DNA from: an uncultured Pseudomonadota bacterium
GTDB lineage: Bacteria; Pseudomonadota; Gammaproteobacteria; Burkholderiales; SG8-39
DNA: 33,001 nucleotides
Direction of reading: 5' to 3'
NCBI GenBank assembly: GCA_903895005.1
Contig: CAITSH010000323.1
Span: 1 to 33,001 of the forward strand
Shown here: positions 17,648 through 25,156 of the stretch, one piece after another
Layout of the letters: each line of letters opens with the position of its first letter
Numbering within the stretch: the first letter of the stretch is position 1
Position numbers and translations under genes: made by a program
The notes under the pieces: generated by a model
Seen by the model: only the letters and a program-made list of their open reading frames with translations
Told to the model about the DNA's origin: nothing
The model's database searches: none

Positions 17648-19312
17648 TTGAATGAAAATTTGGAGCTTGGAACTATTCTGCTGGCCGGTGCCGGCATTGC
17701 GGTCATTTTCAGGGCGCTGCAGAAGGTAAGGACGCGCGTCGAGTTGTCGCTGGCCAAACACCGCTCGCTCGCAGGGCATCCGCGCACCGCGCGTAGCATT
17801 GCCACCCTCCTGCCCCGGTACACCTACGACGAGGCCACGGTATTCACCGTTGACAGCGCGCCCATCGCGGTGGTGACGCAACGCAAAGCTGCGTTTGACG
17901 ACTTGGTACGCACGATATCCGAACGATTCCCCCTGACCCTCGCCGCGGGCGCCTCCGTGGTGACAGGCCTGTCGGATTTGCAATTCGTCAGCGCCTACCG
18001 CGTACCCTTTCAATTCAGGCACCTCGTGGACAAGGGCCTGAAGATCGGGTCTTTCCTGCAGGCCTCTTCGGGGGTGACCGTCACCGATCTTGACGGCAAC
18101 CGGCTGTTCGACTTGACCGGCTCCTACGGTGTCAATCTGCTTGGCAACGATTTCTACAAGGCGTGCATCAGCGAGGGCGCTGCGCTGGTGCGTGACCTGG
18201 GCCCGGTACTGGGCTCCTACCATCCGGTGATGGTTGATAACGTGCAGCGTCTGACGCGCATCTCCGGCATGGATGAATTGTCGTTTCACATGTCCGGCAC
18301 CGAAGCGGTGATGCAGGCGGTGCGCCTCGCGCGGTATCACACCGGCCGCAACAAGGTGGTTCGCTTTTGCGGCTCGTACCACGGCTGGTGGGGCGATGTG
18401 CAGCCGGGGATCGGCAACCCGATCCCCGCCGGCGACACGTTCACCCTGTCCGAGATGGGTGAAGGCACGCTTCGCGTTCTGCGGAACCGGCGCGACATTG
18501 CTTGCGTCCTGATCAACCCGTTGCAGGCCCTTCATCCCAATGCGCCGGCACACAGCGACTCGTCCCTGGTCGACGGGGCGCGCCACGCAAATTTTGAGCG
18601 CGACAAGTACGTCCAATGGCTCAAGGCCCTGCGTACGGTCTGCGATGAACGGGGCATTGCGCTCATTTTTGATGAGGTGTTCGTTGGATTCCGTCTGGCG
18701 CGCGGCGGGGCGCAGGAATATTTCGGGGTGAAGGCCGATCTCGTGACGTATGGCAAGACTCTCGGCGGCGGGCTTCCGGTCGGGGTCCTGTGCGGCAAGC
18801 GCGCGTGGATGCGGCGATTCAGAGACGAGGCCCCGGCCGATATATGCTTTGCACGCGGCACATTCAACTCGCACCCCTACGTGGTCGGAGCGATGAATGC
18901 CTTTTTGCGGCACCTGGACGAGCCCGAGATGCTTGCCCGCTATGAACAGCTTGATGCGACATGGGATGGCCGGGCCAATCACCTGAACCGGCTTTTGAAA
19001 GAGGCGGGCGTGCCCGTACTGGTGGCCAACCTGTCCACAATCTGGACAGTCCTGTACACCCAACCCGGTTGCTACCACTGGCTGTTTCAGCACTATCTTC
19101 GTCTTGAAGGACTGGCTCTGAGTTGGGTCGGCACAGGGCGGATCATTTTCAGCCTGAATTTCAGCGATACTGATTTTGACGAAGTATCCCGTCGCTTTGT
19201 GGCCGCGGCAAAGGCCATGCAAGCGGGCGGTTGGTGGTGGACGGACGGGGCGCAAACCCACAAAACCATAAAGCGAAGAATTTTGCGGGAGATGCTGGCC
19301 GCCAAGTTCTAA
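17648..19312 (+). CDS. Membrane-anchored class III aminotransferase, glutamate-1-semialdehyde aminomutase-like
   Basis: PLP enzyme of 554 residues. An N-terminal hydrophobic stretch (TILLAGAGIAVIFRALQ, about 9-25) looks like a membrane anchor and is followed by roughly 110 residues of unrecognised sequence. The catalytic part then resembles glutamate-1-semialdehyde aminomutase: FHMSGTEAVMQAVRLARY (phosphate site, 214-230), GSYHGWW (242-248), FDEVFVGFR (Asp342) and the Schiff-base lysine Lys370 in YGKTLGGGLPVG. A haem-pathway HemL has no anchor and is about 430 residues, so this is a paralogous family. The start is TTG at 17648, supported by AAGGGG nine bases upstream; no in-frame ATG occurs before residue 208. 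It is divergent from psd and next to lplT, suggesting a lipid-related amine or ketone substrate, but function is unknown. Confidence 0.8.
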   Translation: MNENLELGTILLAGAGIAVIFRALQKVRTRVELSLAKHRSLAGHPRTARSIATLLPRYTYDEATVFTVDSAPIAVVTQRKAAFDDLVRTISERFPLTLAAGASVVTGLSDLQFVSAYRVPFQFRHLVDKGLKIGSFLQASSGVTVTDLDGNRLFDLTGSYGVNLLGNDFYKACISEGAALVRDLGPVLGSYHPVMVDNVQRLTRISGMDELSFHMSGTEAVMQAVRLARYHTGRNKVVRFCGSYHGWWGDVQPGIGNPIPAGDTFTLSEMGEGTLRVLRNRRDIACVLINPLQALHPNAPAHSDSSLVDGARHANFERDKYVQWLKALRTVCDERGIALIFDEVFVGFRLARGGAQEYFGVKADLVTYGKTLGGGLPVGVLCGKRAWMRRFRDEAPADICFARGTFNSHPYVVGAMNAFLRHLDEPEMLARYEQLDATWDGRANHLNRLLKEAGVPVLVANLSTIWTVLYTQPGCYHWLFQHYLRLEGLALSWVGTGRIIFSLNFSDTDFDEVSRRFVAAAKAMQAGGWWWTDGAQTHKTIKRRILREMLAAKF

Positions 19313-19315
19313 CCC

Positions 19316-19335
19316 GGGCGCGCGATGTCGCGCCC
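19316..19335. terminator. GC-rich hairpin between convergent genes
   Basis: GGGCGCG and CGCGCCC form a perfect 7-bp stem around a 6-base loop, starting four bases after the aminotransferase stop and ending just before the stop of the convergent membrane-protein gene. Its place suggests a shared bidirectional terminator, though T runs are lacking. Confidence 0.45.
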
Positions 19336-19342
19336 CCGCTCC

Positions 19343-19957
19343 TCAGCCAGGTAATTGCTGCATGTGCCGGCGCGGTTCGATTATTTCCCCGCGCAGCAGC
19401 GCCCACGGCGCCTTGTAATAAAGTTTGATGTCGTGGAACGGGTCGGTCAGGATTTTCGTCATCCAGACCACCCCCGACATGACATCCTTAATGAAAAAAA
19501 GGTGCACGGTGCGAAACAGCAGTCCTCCCGCTCCGACGATCAGCCACAGCTCTCCGGTATGCAGTGCGAAATCCTCGAAGCCGGCGTGGGCCTTGAAATA
19601 TCCAAACAGCGTCGGATCGATCAGCAGGAGCAGCGGCATCATCGCCCAGATCGTCATCAGCACAATCTTGCGCTGCAGGTTATAGCCGACCTTGATCGCC
19701 TCCTTGTGTTCATGGGTCGCCTGGTTCACCTCATCGTAGCCGCGTGGCTCAAAGAAGAAGTGCCCGGCCTGGCGCGTGGTCATGGATACGAGCCAGGCCA
19801 CCAGTGCGGCCAGCGCCGGATTCTTGAACAGGAGCGCGTAAGACACCACGAAACTCAACGCACTGATCAAATGCAGGGACTGATTGATGCGACTGTGGTG
19901 GTAGTAGCGGTGGTCGTCCCAGCGCTGGATTTTCAGTTGTTGGAAAAAGTCACTCAT
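19343..19957 (-). CDS. Small His-rich integral membrane protein, possibly DUF962/Mpo1-like
   Basis: Protein of 204 residues with about four hydrophobic segments (near 28-45, 47-60, 98-114 and 135-153). Conserved-looking polar motifs lie at the membrane boundaries: DDHRYYHHSRINQSLH (14-29), TTRQAGHFFFEP (60-71) and THEHKEAIKVGYN (81-93). The arrangement of YHH..N..LH followed by GHFFFEP recalls the DUF962/Mpo1 family, where histidines bind iron for alpha-oxidation of 2-hydroxy fatty acids. The match is from memory of motif layout and is tentative. The ATG at 19955-19957 has a good GAGGGG site and is preferred to the longer frame from 20023. It converges on the aminotransferase gene and probably has its own promoter in the 233-base spacer (19958-20190), where nothing else is recognised. 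Confidence 0.65.
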   Translation of the reverse strand: MSDFFQQLKIQRWDDHRYYHHSRINQSLHLISALSFVVSYALLFKNPALAALVAWLVSMTTRQAGHFFFEPRGYDEVNQATHEHKEAIKVGYNLQRKIVLMTIWAMMPLLLLIDPTLFGYFKAHAGFEDFALHTGELWLIVGAGGLLFRTVHLFFIKDVMSGVVWMTKILTDPFHDIKLYYKAPWALLRGEIIEPRRHMQQLPG

Positions 19958-20190
19958 CGATACCCCTCGTTGGATGGTCGCAGGAAAACAAACAGGGTCG
20001 ATACTATGTAAAGTTAATGGCATTTACGTGACAGCAGCCGTACGGATCCATGAAAGTATCTTTACAGTGACCGGCGCGACGCGCCAAACGTCTTGCCAGC
20101 CGGGCCTCGTCAACAACTGCAAACGGCGAGGTCAGTCACCGGAAATCGGCTGGAAACCCTTATCTGGCGCGGCTTTCCAGCCATCGCCCT

Positions 20191-21621
20191 TTACAACAGG
20201 CTGATTTTCCGCCACGCCCCGGAACGCCAGCGCCAGGCAAGCGCGAGGCTCATTACGATCATGTAGATCAGCGCGGCGAGCCAGGCACCGACTGAGCCCA
20301 TGCCAAACTGCGGCAAGAAGTCGAACCAGCCCTCGCCCGGGGCAAAAGCCAGCATGTGGGCGAGCGGCACGAAGCCGAACCAGGAAAGCACCAGCAACAT
20401 CAGTGCCGGCACGCGTGCGTCACCCGCGCCGCGCAGGCTGAAGTTGGCGCCCAGATGGATCGCGTCAAACACCTGGTAACAGGCGGCGATCAGTAACAAG
20501 CTCGAGCCGAGCTTGACCACCTCGGCGGCACGCGGATCGCCCGGCGTGACAAACACCTGCATCCACCACGGGCCGCCCAATGCGAGCACGAGCCCTAGCA
20601 CCCCCATGTAGGCGATCGCCATCAGCATCCCCGCGTTGCCCACGCGATAGGCCCAGTCCTTGTCTCCGGCGCCGATTGACTGGCCCACCAGCGTGGTCGC
20701 CGCAATCGCCATGCCCACCGCCGGCATGTAGGCCACAGAGGTCAGCATCATGACGATTTGCGTCGCCGCGCCGTCCACCGGCCCCAGGCTCACCAGCATC
20801 AACTGGAACAGTGCGAAACCGGTAACGTCGGCCGCGGGCGACAGCCCCATCGGCATTCCAAGCTTGAACAGATTGGCAATGTGCGAGGCGTCCGGCGCCC
20901 AGCGACTGCGCGAGGCGAACTCCATGTTCACGCTCGCCGATAGAAACATAAGCGCCGCGAGCACCGCACCGACCGCCAGCGAAACAGTCGATGCCCAGGC
21001 CGCGCCAGCCATGCCCATGCCGAGACCGAAGATCAACCACTGGTTGAGCACAACGTTCAACACCATGACCACCGCCATGACCGCCAGCGTGATTCGGGTG
21101 CGGCCGATACCGTTGAAAAAAGCCGTGAACGCAAACAAGGCCACCGAGGCCGGGCCGCCGACCATGCGCGGCCACCAGAACTCAAGCGCAAGGCGCTCGA
21201 TCTCGGGGGCGAGATGAAACGGCGAGAGCAGCCAGCTACCGGCACCGGCGATCAGCAGGAAAAACGGCGCACTCACCAGCGCGCACCAGAACCCGGTTCG
21301 TGCCGCCTGGGCCGCCTCGTGCCTGCGCCCCGCGCCGTAGGCTTGCGCTGCGAGTGTCTGCACCGCCATGCCGATGCCGAACATCAGCAGGAAGAACACC
21401 AGCATCAACCAGAAAATCGCCCCCATCGCCGCCACCGCCTCTGTGGAGAGGTGGCCGAGGAACCAGGTGTCGGTGAGATTGAGTGCCGCGGAAATACCGG
21501 AGTTAGCGATCAGCGGCACCGCCATCACCAGCACCGCGCGATAGTCGACACGGCGCTGGCCGCGCGCATTGAGGCGCAGGGCGGGCAGCGGGCGGGGGGG
21601 GTCGGATGCGGGAGGATTCAT
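20191..21621 (-). CDS. MATE-family efflux transporter
   Basis: Inner-membrane antiporter of about 476 residues with 12 predicted helices, exporting organic cations or metabolites using a sodium or proton gradient. MATE features include MAVPLIANSGISAALNLTDTWFLGHLSTEAVAAMG in the first helices (split here as VPLIANSG, DTWFLGHL, EAVAAMG). Internal symmetry is seen in the second half (PMGLSPAADVTGFALFQLML, then AIAATTLVGQSIGAGDKDWA). The frame is open to a GTG at 21651; the ATG at 21619-21621 is preferred because it still leaves a normal cytosolic tail, but neither has a strong ribosome site. It lies between the small membrane-protein gene and iclR, all on the minus strand. Substrate unknown. Confidence 0.92.
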   Translation of the reverse strand: MNPPASDPPRPLPALRLNARGQRRVDYRAVLVMAVPLIANSGISAALNLTDTWFLGHLSTEAVAAMGAIFWLMLVFFLLMFGIGMAVQTLAAQAYGAGRRHEAAQAARTGFWCALVSAPFFLLIAGAGSWLLSPFHLAPEIERLALEFWWPRMVGGPASVALFAFTAFFNGIGRTRITLAVMAVVMVLNVVLNQWLIFGLGMGMAGAAWASTVSLAVGAVLAALMFLSASVNMEFASRSRWAPDASHIANLFKLGMPMGLSPAADVTGFALFQLMLVSLGPVDGAATQIVMMLTSVAYMPAVGMAIAATTLVGQSIGAGDKDWAYRVGNAGMLMAIAYMGVLGLVLALGGPWWMQVFVTPGDPRAAEVVKLGSSLLLIAACYQVFDAIHLGANFSLRGAGDARVPALMLLVLSWFGFVPLAHMLAFAPGEGWFDFLPQFGMGSVGAWLAALIYMIVMSLALAWRWRSGAWRKISLL

Positions 21622-21704
21622 GGTGGGCACAAAAGCAAACGCGGAACCCACTCAGGTGGATTCCGCGTCGCAGCTAGGAAGAGTATACCCGAGGCGCCTG
21701 ACGC

Positions 21705-22562
21705 TCAGACCTTTTCTGCGGCCAATCGCGCGCCGATACGGGCTGCCGCACGCTGCAGCAGAACGAGATACCGATCGACGATCTGCGCCTCACTCGCAAG
21801 ATCGCTTATCCAGATACAGCTGAGGCAGGCCTGCACACCGCCCTCACCCCGCACCGGTACGGCGATCGCGGAAAAGGGTTTTAACGCCTCTGCGTCAGGG
21901 CCGATGTTTCGGGGGTCTCGCAATGCATACCCCTGGCGCTGGGTCTGGGCGATGATACGCTGCAGCCATTCACTGCGCCGGGAGGCTTGGTCGAGCACAT
22001 CACCGGAGCTGCGCAAGGCCTTGAGCAAGGCTTCACGTTCCGGCTCCGGGCAGAACGCAAGATAGGCGCGTCCCATCGCGGACCAAACCATCCCGGGACG
22101 GTATCCGATCACCCCGCGATTAACCACGATTCCAGATAGCGACCGGTTGCTCTCGAGCACCAGCATTCCGAGACCGTCGCGTACGGCAATGTCCGAAGGC
22201 CAGGGCATGCGCTGGTGCAATTCACGCAAATCCGGTGCCGCAATTTCGATAAGGCGTGCGCGCTGACGCGAGTTGGCCAAAGGCCGTGCCGGCTGCGGCA
22301 GCGGCAGGTACGCGCCGTCGGCAAGCCGCCGCTGAATCCAGCCCGCCTCCTCCAGGGTCCGCACAATGCGCAGCAACGAGGCCTTCGGCGCCGCCGTTTC
22401 GCGATAAAGGTCGCCAAGCGACAGCCCGGCACCGTTGCGGATAACCCGCAACACATCAAGACCGCGCCGCAAAGACGCGATTGACTTGACCCGCGGGGTG
22501 GTTGTGCGCGCTGCGGAAGAGCGCGCAACGCGCGCCGAAGCGGCAGTAGCTTCTCGTTTCAT
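21705..22562 (-). CDS. IclR-family transcriptional regulator
   Basis: DNA-binding regulator of 285 residues. The N-terminal winged helix covers SIASLRRGLDVLRVIRNGAGLSLGDLYRETAAPKASLLRIVRTLEEAGWIQRR (in pieces, about 27-80). The C-terminal effector domain includes RDGLGMLVLESN, YRPGMVWSAMGRAYLAF and FSAIAVPVRGEGGVQACLSCIW. A basic, Ala/Arg-rich tail of about 25 residues precedes the HTH. IclR proteins sense small organic acids, often aromatic. It is divergent from the metallo-beta-lactamase gene across 115 bases, so it most likely controls that gene, the Bug gene after it, and itself. Confidence 0.93.
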   Translation of the reverse strand: MKREATAASARVARSSAARTTTPRVKSIASLRRGLDVLRVIRNGAGLSLGDLYRETAAPKASLLRIVRTLEEAGWIQRRLADGAYLPLPQPARPLANSRQRARLIEIAAPDLRELHQRMPWPSDIAVRDGLGMLVLESNRSLSGIVVNRGVIGYRPGMVWSAMGRAYLAFCPEPEREALLKALRSSGDVLDQASRRSEWLQRIIAQTQRQGYALRDPRNIGPDAEALKPFSAIAVPVRGEGGVQACLSCIWISDLASEAQIVDRYLVLLQRAAARIGARLAAEKV

Positions 22563-22677
22563 AGGGTGAAACTCTAGCTTTACCGCGGACTGCGGGCAAG
22601 CCTAGTCTTGAACTCGTTTCCGTCCTCCCCGGGCAACGCACAAAGGGAAGGACCAACTTCAATGTAAGGATCGCAAA

Positions 22678-23571
22678 ATGAAAGTCACCATGCTGGGAAC
22701 AGGCGCAGCGTTCGTAGATCCGGAACGGGCGCAATCGGGCGTACTGGTAACACTGAACAATGGTCGTCACTACCTATTCGATTGCGGCGCGGGTATCACG
22801 CGCAACATGGTGCGTGCAAACGTCAGCCCGGCGGACGTACCCTTTGTGTTCCTGACACACCTTCACCACGACCATATTTGCGATTTTCCGCTGTTCGCCA
22901 TAACGAGCTGGATGTGGAATCGCAAAGGCTCGCCGATCGTGGTCGGACCCAAGGGCACGCGGGACTTTTGCTCCCGGCTCTTTGAGGGCGGGGCATTCCA
23001 TACCGACTTCATGGCACGCAGTCACTATCCGGCACGGCAAAAAAATCTCGAGGCGATGAAACCCGACGTGCGCGAATGTTCACCGGGGCTCGCTTACAAG
23101 GATGAATTTGCAACCATCACCTGCGACTGGGTCGAGCATATCCCGCGCGAAGTCTCCGAGTGTTTCGGGGTGCGCATGGAAGCAGACGGCAAGTCGGTGG
23201 CGTTTTCCGGGGACACCGCCCCATGCGAATCCATGGTCAAACTCGCCCAAGGTGTCGACTTGCTGGTGCACGAATGCACGTTTCCCGAGGCCTTTATTGA
23301 GCATCGCAAAAAAACCGGTGTCGGCATATTCGCCCACACCAGCCCGACCGAACTAGGCATCATCGCCAAGCGCGCCGGCGTCAAGGCACTGGTCGCCACC
23401 CACTTCGGGCATTTCGAATCGACAAGCCCGGTAATAAAGGAAGCCGGACGCCTGCATATGCCAGTCGAACTCATGGGACCGCACATGATGGATGACGTGG
23501 TGCGCGATATTCGCAAAAACTATTCGGGCCCCCTGCATATCGCACACGACCTGTTACGCGTAGATCTCTAG
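22678..23571 (+). CDS. Metallo-beta-lactamase-fold hydrolase
   Basis: Cytosolic metal-dependent hydrolase of 297 residues with no signal peptide. The metal motif is THLHHDH (60-66). Further ligands are in FSGDTAPCESM (Asp) and VATHFGHFES (His). The N-terminus MKVTMLGTGAAF, with a GTG-A turn, and the overall layout are of the RNase Z/AtsA-like branch, which includes lactonases, phosphodiesterases and arylsulfatases. A ribosome site (AAGGATC) precedes the ATG at 22678. It diverges from iclR and is followed 10 bases later by a Bug binding protein, so the three form a small uptake-and-hydrolysis unit. The substrate is not identifiable. Confidence 0.88.
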   Translation: MKVTMLGTGAAFVDPERAQSGVLVTLNNGRHYLFDCGAGITRNMVRANVSPADVPFVFLTHLHHDHICDFPLFAITSWMWNRKGSPIVVGPKGTRDFCSRLFEGGAFHTDFMARSHYPARQKNLEAMKPDVRECSPGLAYKDEFATITCDWVEHIPREVSECFGVRMEADGKSVAFSGDTAPCESMVKLAQGVDLLVHECTFPEAFIEHRKKTGVGIFAHTSPTELGIIAKRAGVKALVATHFGHFESTSPVIKEAGRLHMPVELMGPHMMDDVVRDIRKNYSGPLHIAHDLLRVDL

Positions 23572-23581
23572 GAGAGTCGTC

Positions 23582-24556
23582 ATGAAATCCCGCTTGTTTG
23601 CTGCGCTGCTCGCCACTCTGGCATTGCCAATGACCGCCGGACTCGCCGGTGCGCAGGACTACCCGAACAAGCCGGTACGCATCATCCATCCGTTCCAGGC
23701 GGGCGGCGCGGGTGAGATTGCCTTTCGTCCCCTCATGGCCGTTCTCGAACAGCGCCTGGGGCAAAAGATCGTGCTTGAAAATCGCACCGGCGCAGGCGGC
23801 AACGTCGGTGCACAAGCGGTGGCCTCGGCAGCGCCAGATGGCTACACATTGTTACTGGCGGCGAGTAACAACCTTGTTATCAACCAATTTGTTTTTGCCA
23901 ACATGTCTTTCGATCCTGCAAAGGCATTTGCACCCATCACTGTTGTCGCAGAAATTCCCTCGGTGTTTTATGTGAACCCCCAGGTACCGGCGAAAACCCT
24001 GAAGGAGTTTGTCGACTTTGCCAGAGCCAACCCGGGAAAGGTCAACTACGCATCGCCGGGAAACGGTTCGACTCCGCACCTGAATGTGGAGCTACTGGCA
24101 CAGATGTCCGGAACCCGAATGACCCATGTTCCCTATCGCGGACAGCCTGACGCGATGAACGCGGTTCTGGCGGGGGACGCACAATTGCTGCTCGGCGGGC
24201 TCGCCGCGGGACGGGGAAATTTGCAGGCGGGCAAGCTGCGCGCACTCGCCGTAGGCAGCCGCGAACGACTGAAGGCGCTTCCGGATGTCCCCACAGCGAT
24301 TGAGTCCGGCTTTACAGACTTTGAAGCGACAAATTTTTTCGCGCTGGTCGCGCCTGCGGGAACACCCGCTCCGATCGTCGAACGGTGGGTCAATGAGATT
24401 CGCTACGCACTGCAACAGGCGGATGTTCAAAAGCGCTTCATCGAAATCGGATTTTTCCCCGGCGGAATGTCGTCATCCGATTTCCGCGCCAGACTCGTCC
24501 GGGAAACCAGGCTGTGGGAGGGTCTTGTGAAGTCAGCCGGCGTCAAGGCCGAGTAA
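23582..24556 (+). CDS. Bug/TctC-family periplasmic solute-binding protein
   Basis: Exported binding protein of 324 residues. The signal peptide (LFAALLATLALPMTAGLAGAQ) precedes the mature start QDYPNKPVRIIHPFQAGGAGE. Family blocks are IVLENRTGAGGNVGAQAVASAAPDGYTL, VNYASPGNGSTPHLNVELL and LPDVPTAIESGFTDFEATNF (each in part). The usual VPFPPGG of the ligand loop reads HPFQAGG here. Co-translation with the metallo-beta-lactamase gene is likely: the gap is 10 bases with AGGAGAG upstream of the ATG. No TctA/TctB partners are present in the window. The regulator IclR at 21705 is the probable controller. The gene converges on the flavin reductase gene with a 31-base gap. Confidence 0.92.
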   Translation: MKSRLFAALLATLALPMTAGLAGAQDYPNKPVRIIHPFQAGGAGEIAFRPLMAVLEQRLGQKIVLENRTGAGGNVGAQAVASAAPDGYTLLLAASNNLVINQFVFANMSFDPAKAFAPITVVAEIPSVFYVNPQVPAKTLKEFVDFARANPGKVNYASPGNGSTPHLNVELLAQMSGTRMTHVPYRGQPDAMNAVLAGDAQLLLGGLAAGRGNLQAGKLRALAVGSRERLKALPDVPTAIESGFTDFEATNFFALVAPAGTPAPIVERWVNEIRYALQQADVQKRFIEIGFFPGGMSSSDFRARLVRETRLWEGLVKSAGVKAE

Positions 24557-24587
24557 GGCGCGTCGGGCTGGCCACGCCATCCGTGGA

Positions 24588-25118
24588 CTAGAGCCCCCAG
24601 CCCCAGTTAGCGAGCGTCGCCGCATCAGCTTCGCGTTCACTGAACACATACTTGCCGCCGCAGAATATCAGTGGCTTTCGCTCGGTGCGCTCGAAGCGCT
24701 CGACTTCTCCGATAAACAAAATATGGTCGCCAGCATCCTGGTGCGAGTGCGTGCGGCACTCAAGCCACCCGGCGCAATCGACGATCAACGGGGTGCCGCC
24801 GGCGCCGGTGCGAAATTCAATGCCCTGGAATTTATCCGGGATGCGCGAGGCAAAACGCTGCGACAGGTTGGCCTGCTCCTGCGCGAGGATATTGACGGTG
24901 AAGTGAGAGCCGTCGCGAAACATCGACAACGAAGGCGAATTGGAGTTGAGCGACCACAGTACCAGCGGCGGGTCGAGCGACAAGGATGAAAACGAATTGA
25001 TGGTGAGGCCGACCAGGCTGCCATCGGCGCCGCGCGTGGTGACAATGGCCACACCGGTCGGGAAAACACCCAATGCACTGCGAAAGGCGCGGGTATCAAA
25101 AGCTGCGGGCGTGCTCAA
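24588..25118 (-). CDS. FMN-dependent flavin reductase (HpaC/ActVB-like)
   Basis: Flavin:NAD(P)H reductase-type protein of 176 residues that would supply reduced flavin to an oxygenase. Family motifs are FRSALGVFPTGVAIVTT, GLTINSFSSLSLDPPLVLWSL and FTVNILAQEQANLSQRFA. The late-domain features FIGEVERFE and FCGGKYVF are also present. The start is taken as TTG at 25116-25118, because AAGGA lies six bases upstream and the reading STPAAFDTRAFRSALG fits the family; the frame stays open to another TTG at 25136. It lies 38 bases downstream of the fused monooxygenase/reductase gene on the same strand, hence the same operon. That enzyme carries its own reductase domain, so the partner could be another oxygenase. 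Confidence 0.9.
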   Translation of the reverse strand: MSTPAAFDTRAFRSALGVFPTGVAIVTTRGADGSLVGLTINSFSSLSLDPPLVLWSLNSNSPSLSMFRDGSHFTVNILAQEQANLSQRFASRIPDKFQGIEFRTGAGGTPLIVDCAGWLECRTHSHQDAGDHILFIGEVERFERTERKPLIFCGGKYVFSEREADAATLANWGWGL

Positions 25119-25156
25119 AAGCGATCCTTGTTTCAAAATTTAAGGCTGGATTGTAA

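Noticed and set aside
17618..19261. 547-residue open frame on the minus strand opposite the aminotransferase
   Set aside because: It is antisense to a gene with clear PLP motifs, has no recognisable domain, and is typical of spurious long frames in GC-rich DNA.
24557..24587. CCACG/CGTGG inverted repeat as a terminator between convergent genes
   Set aside because: Only a five-base stem with no T run; too weak to list as a feature.
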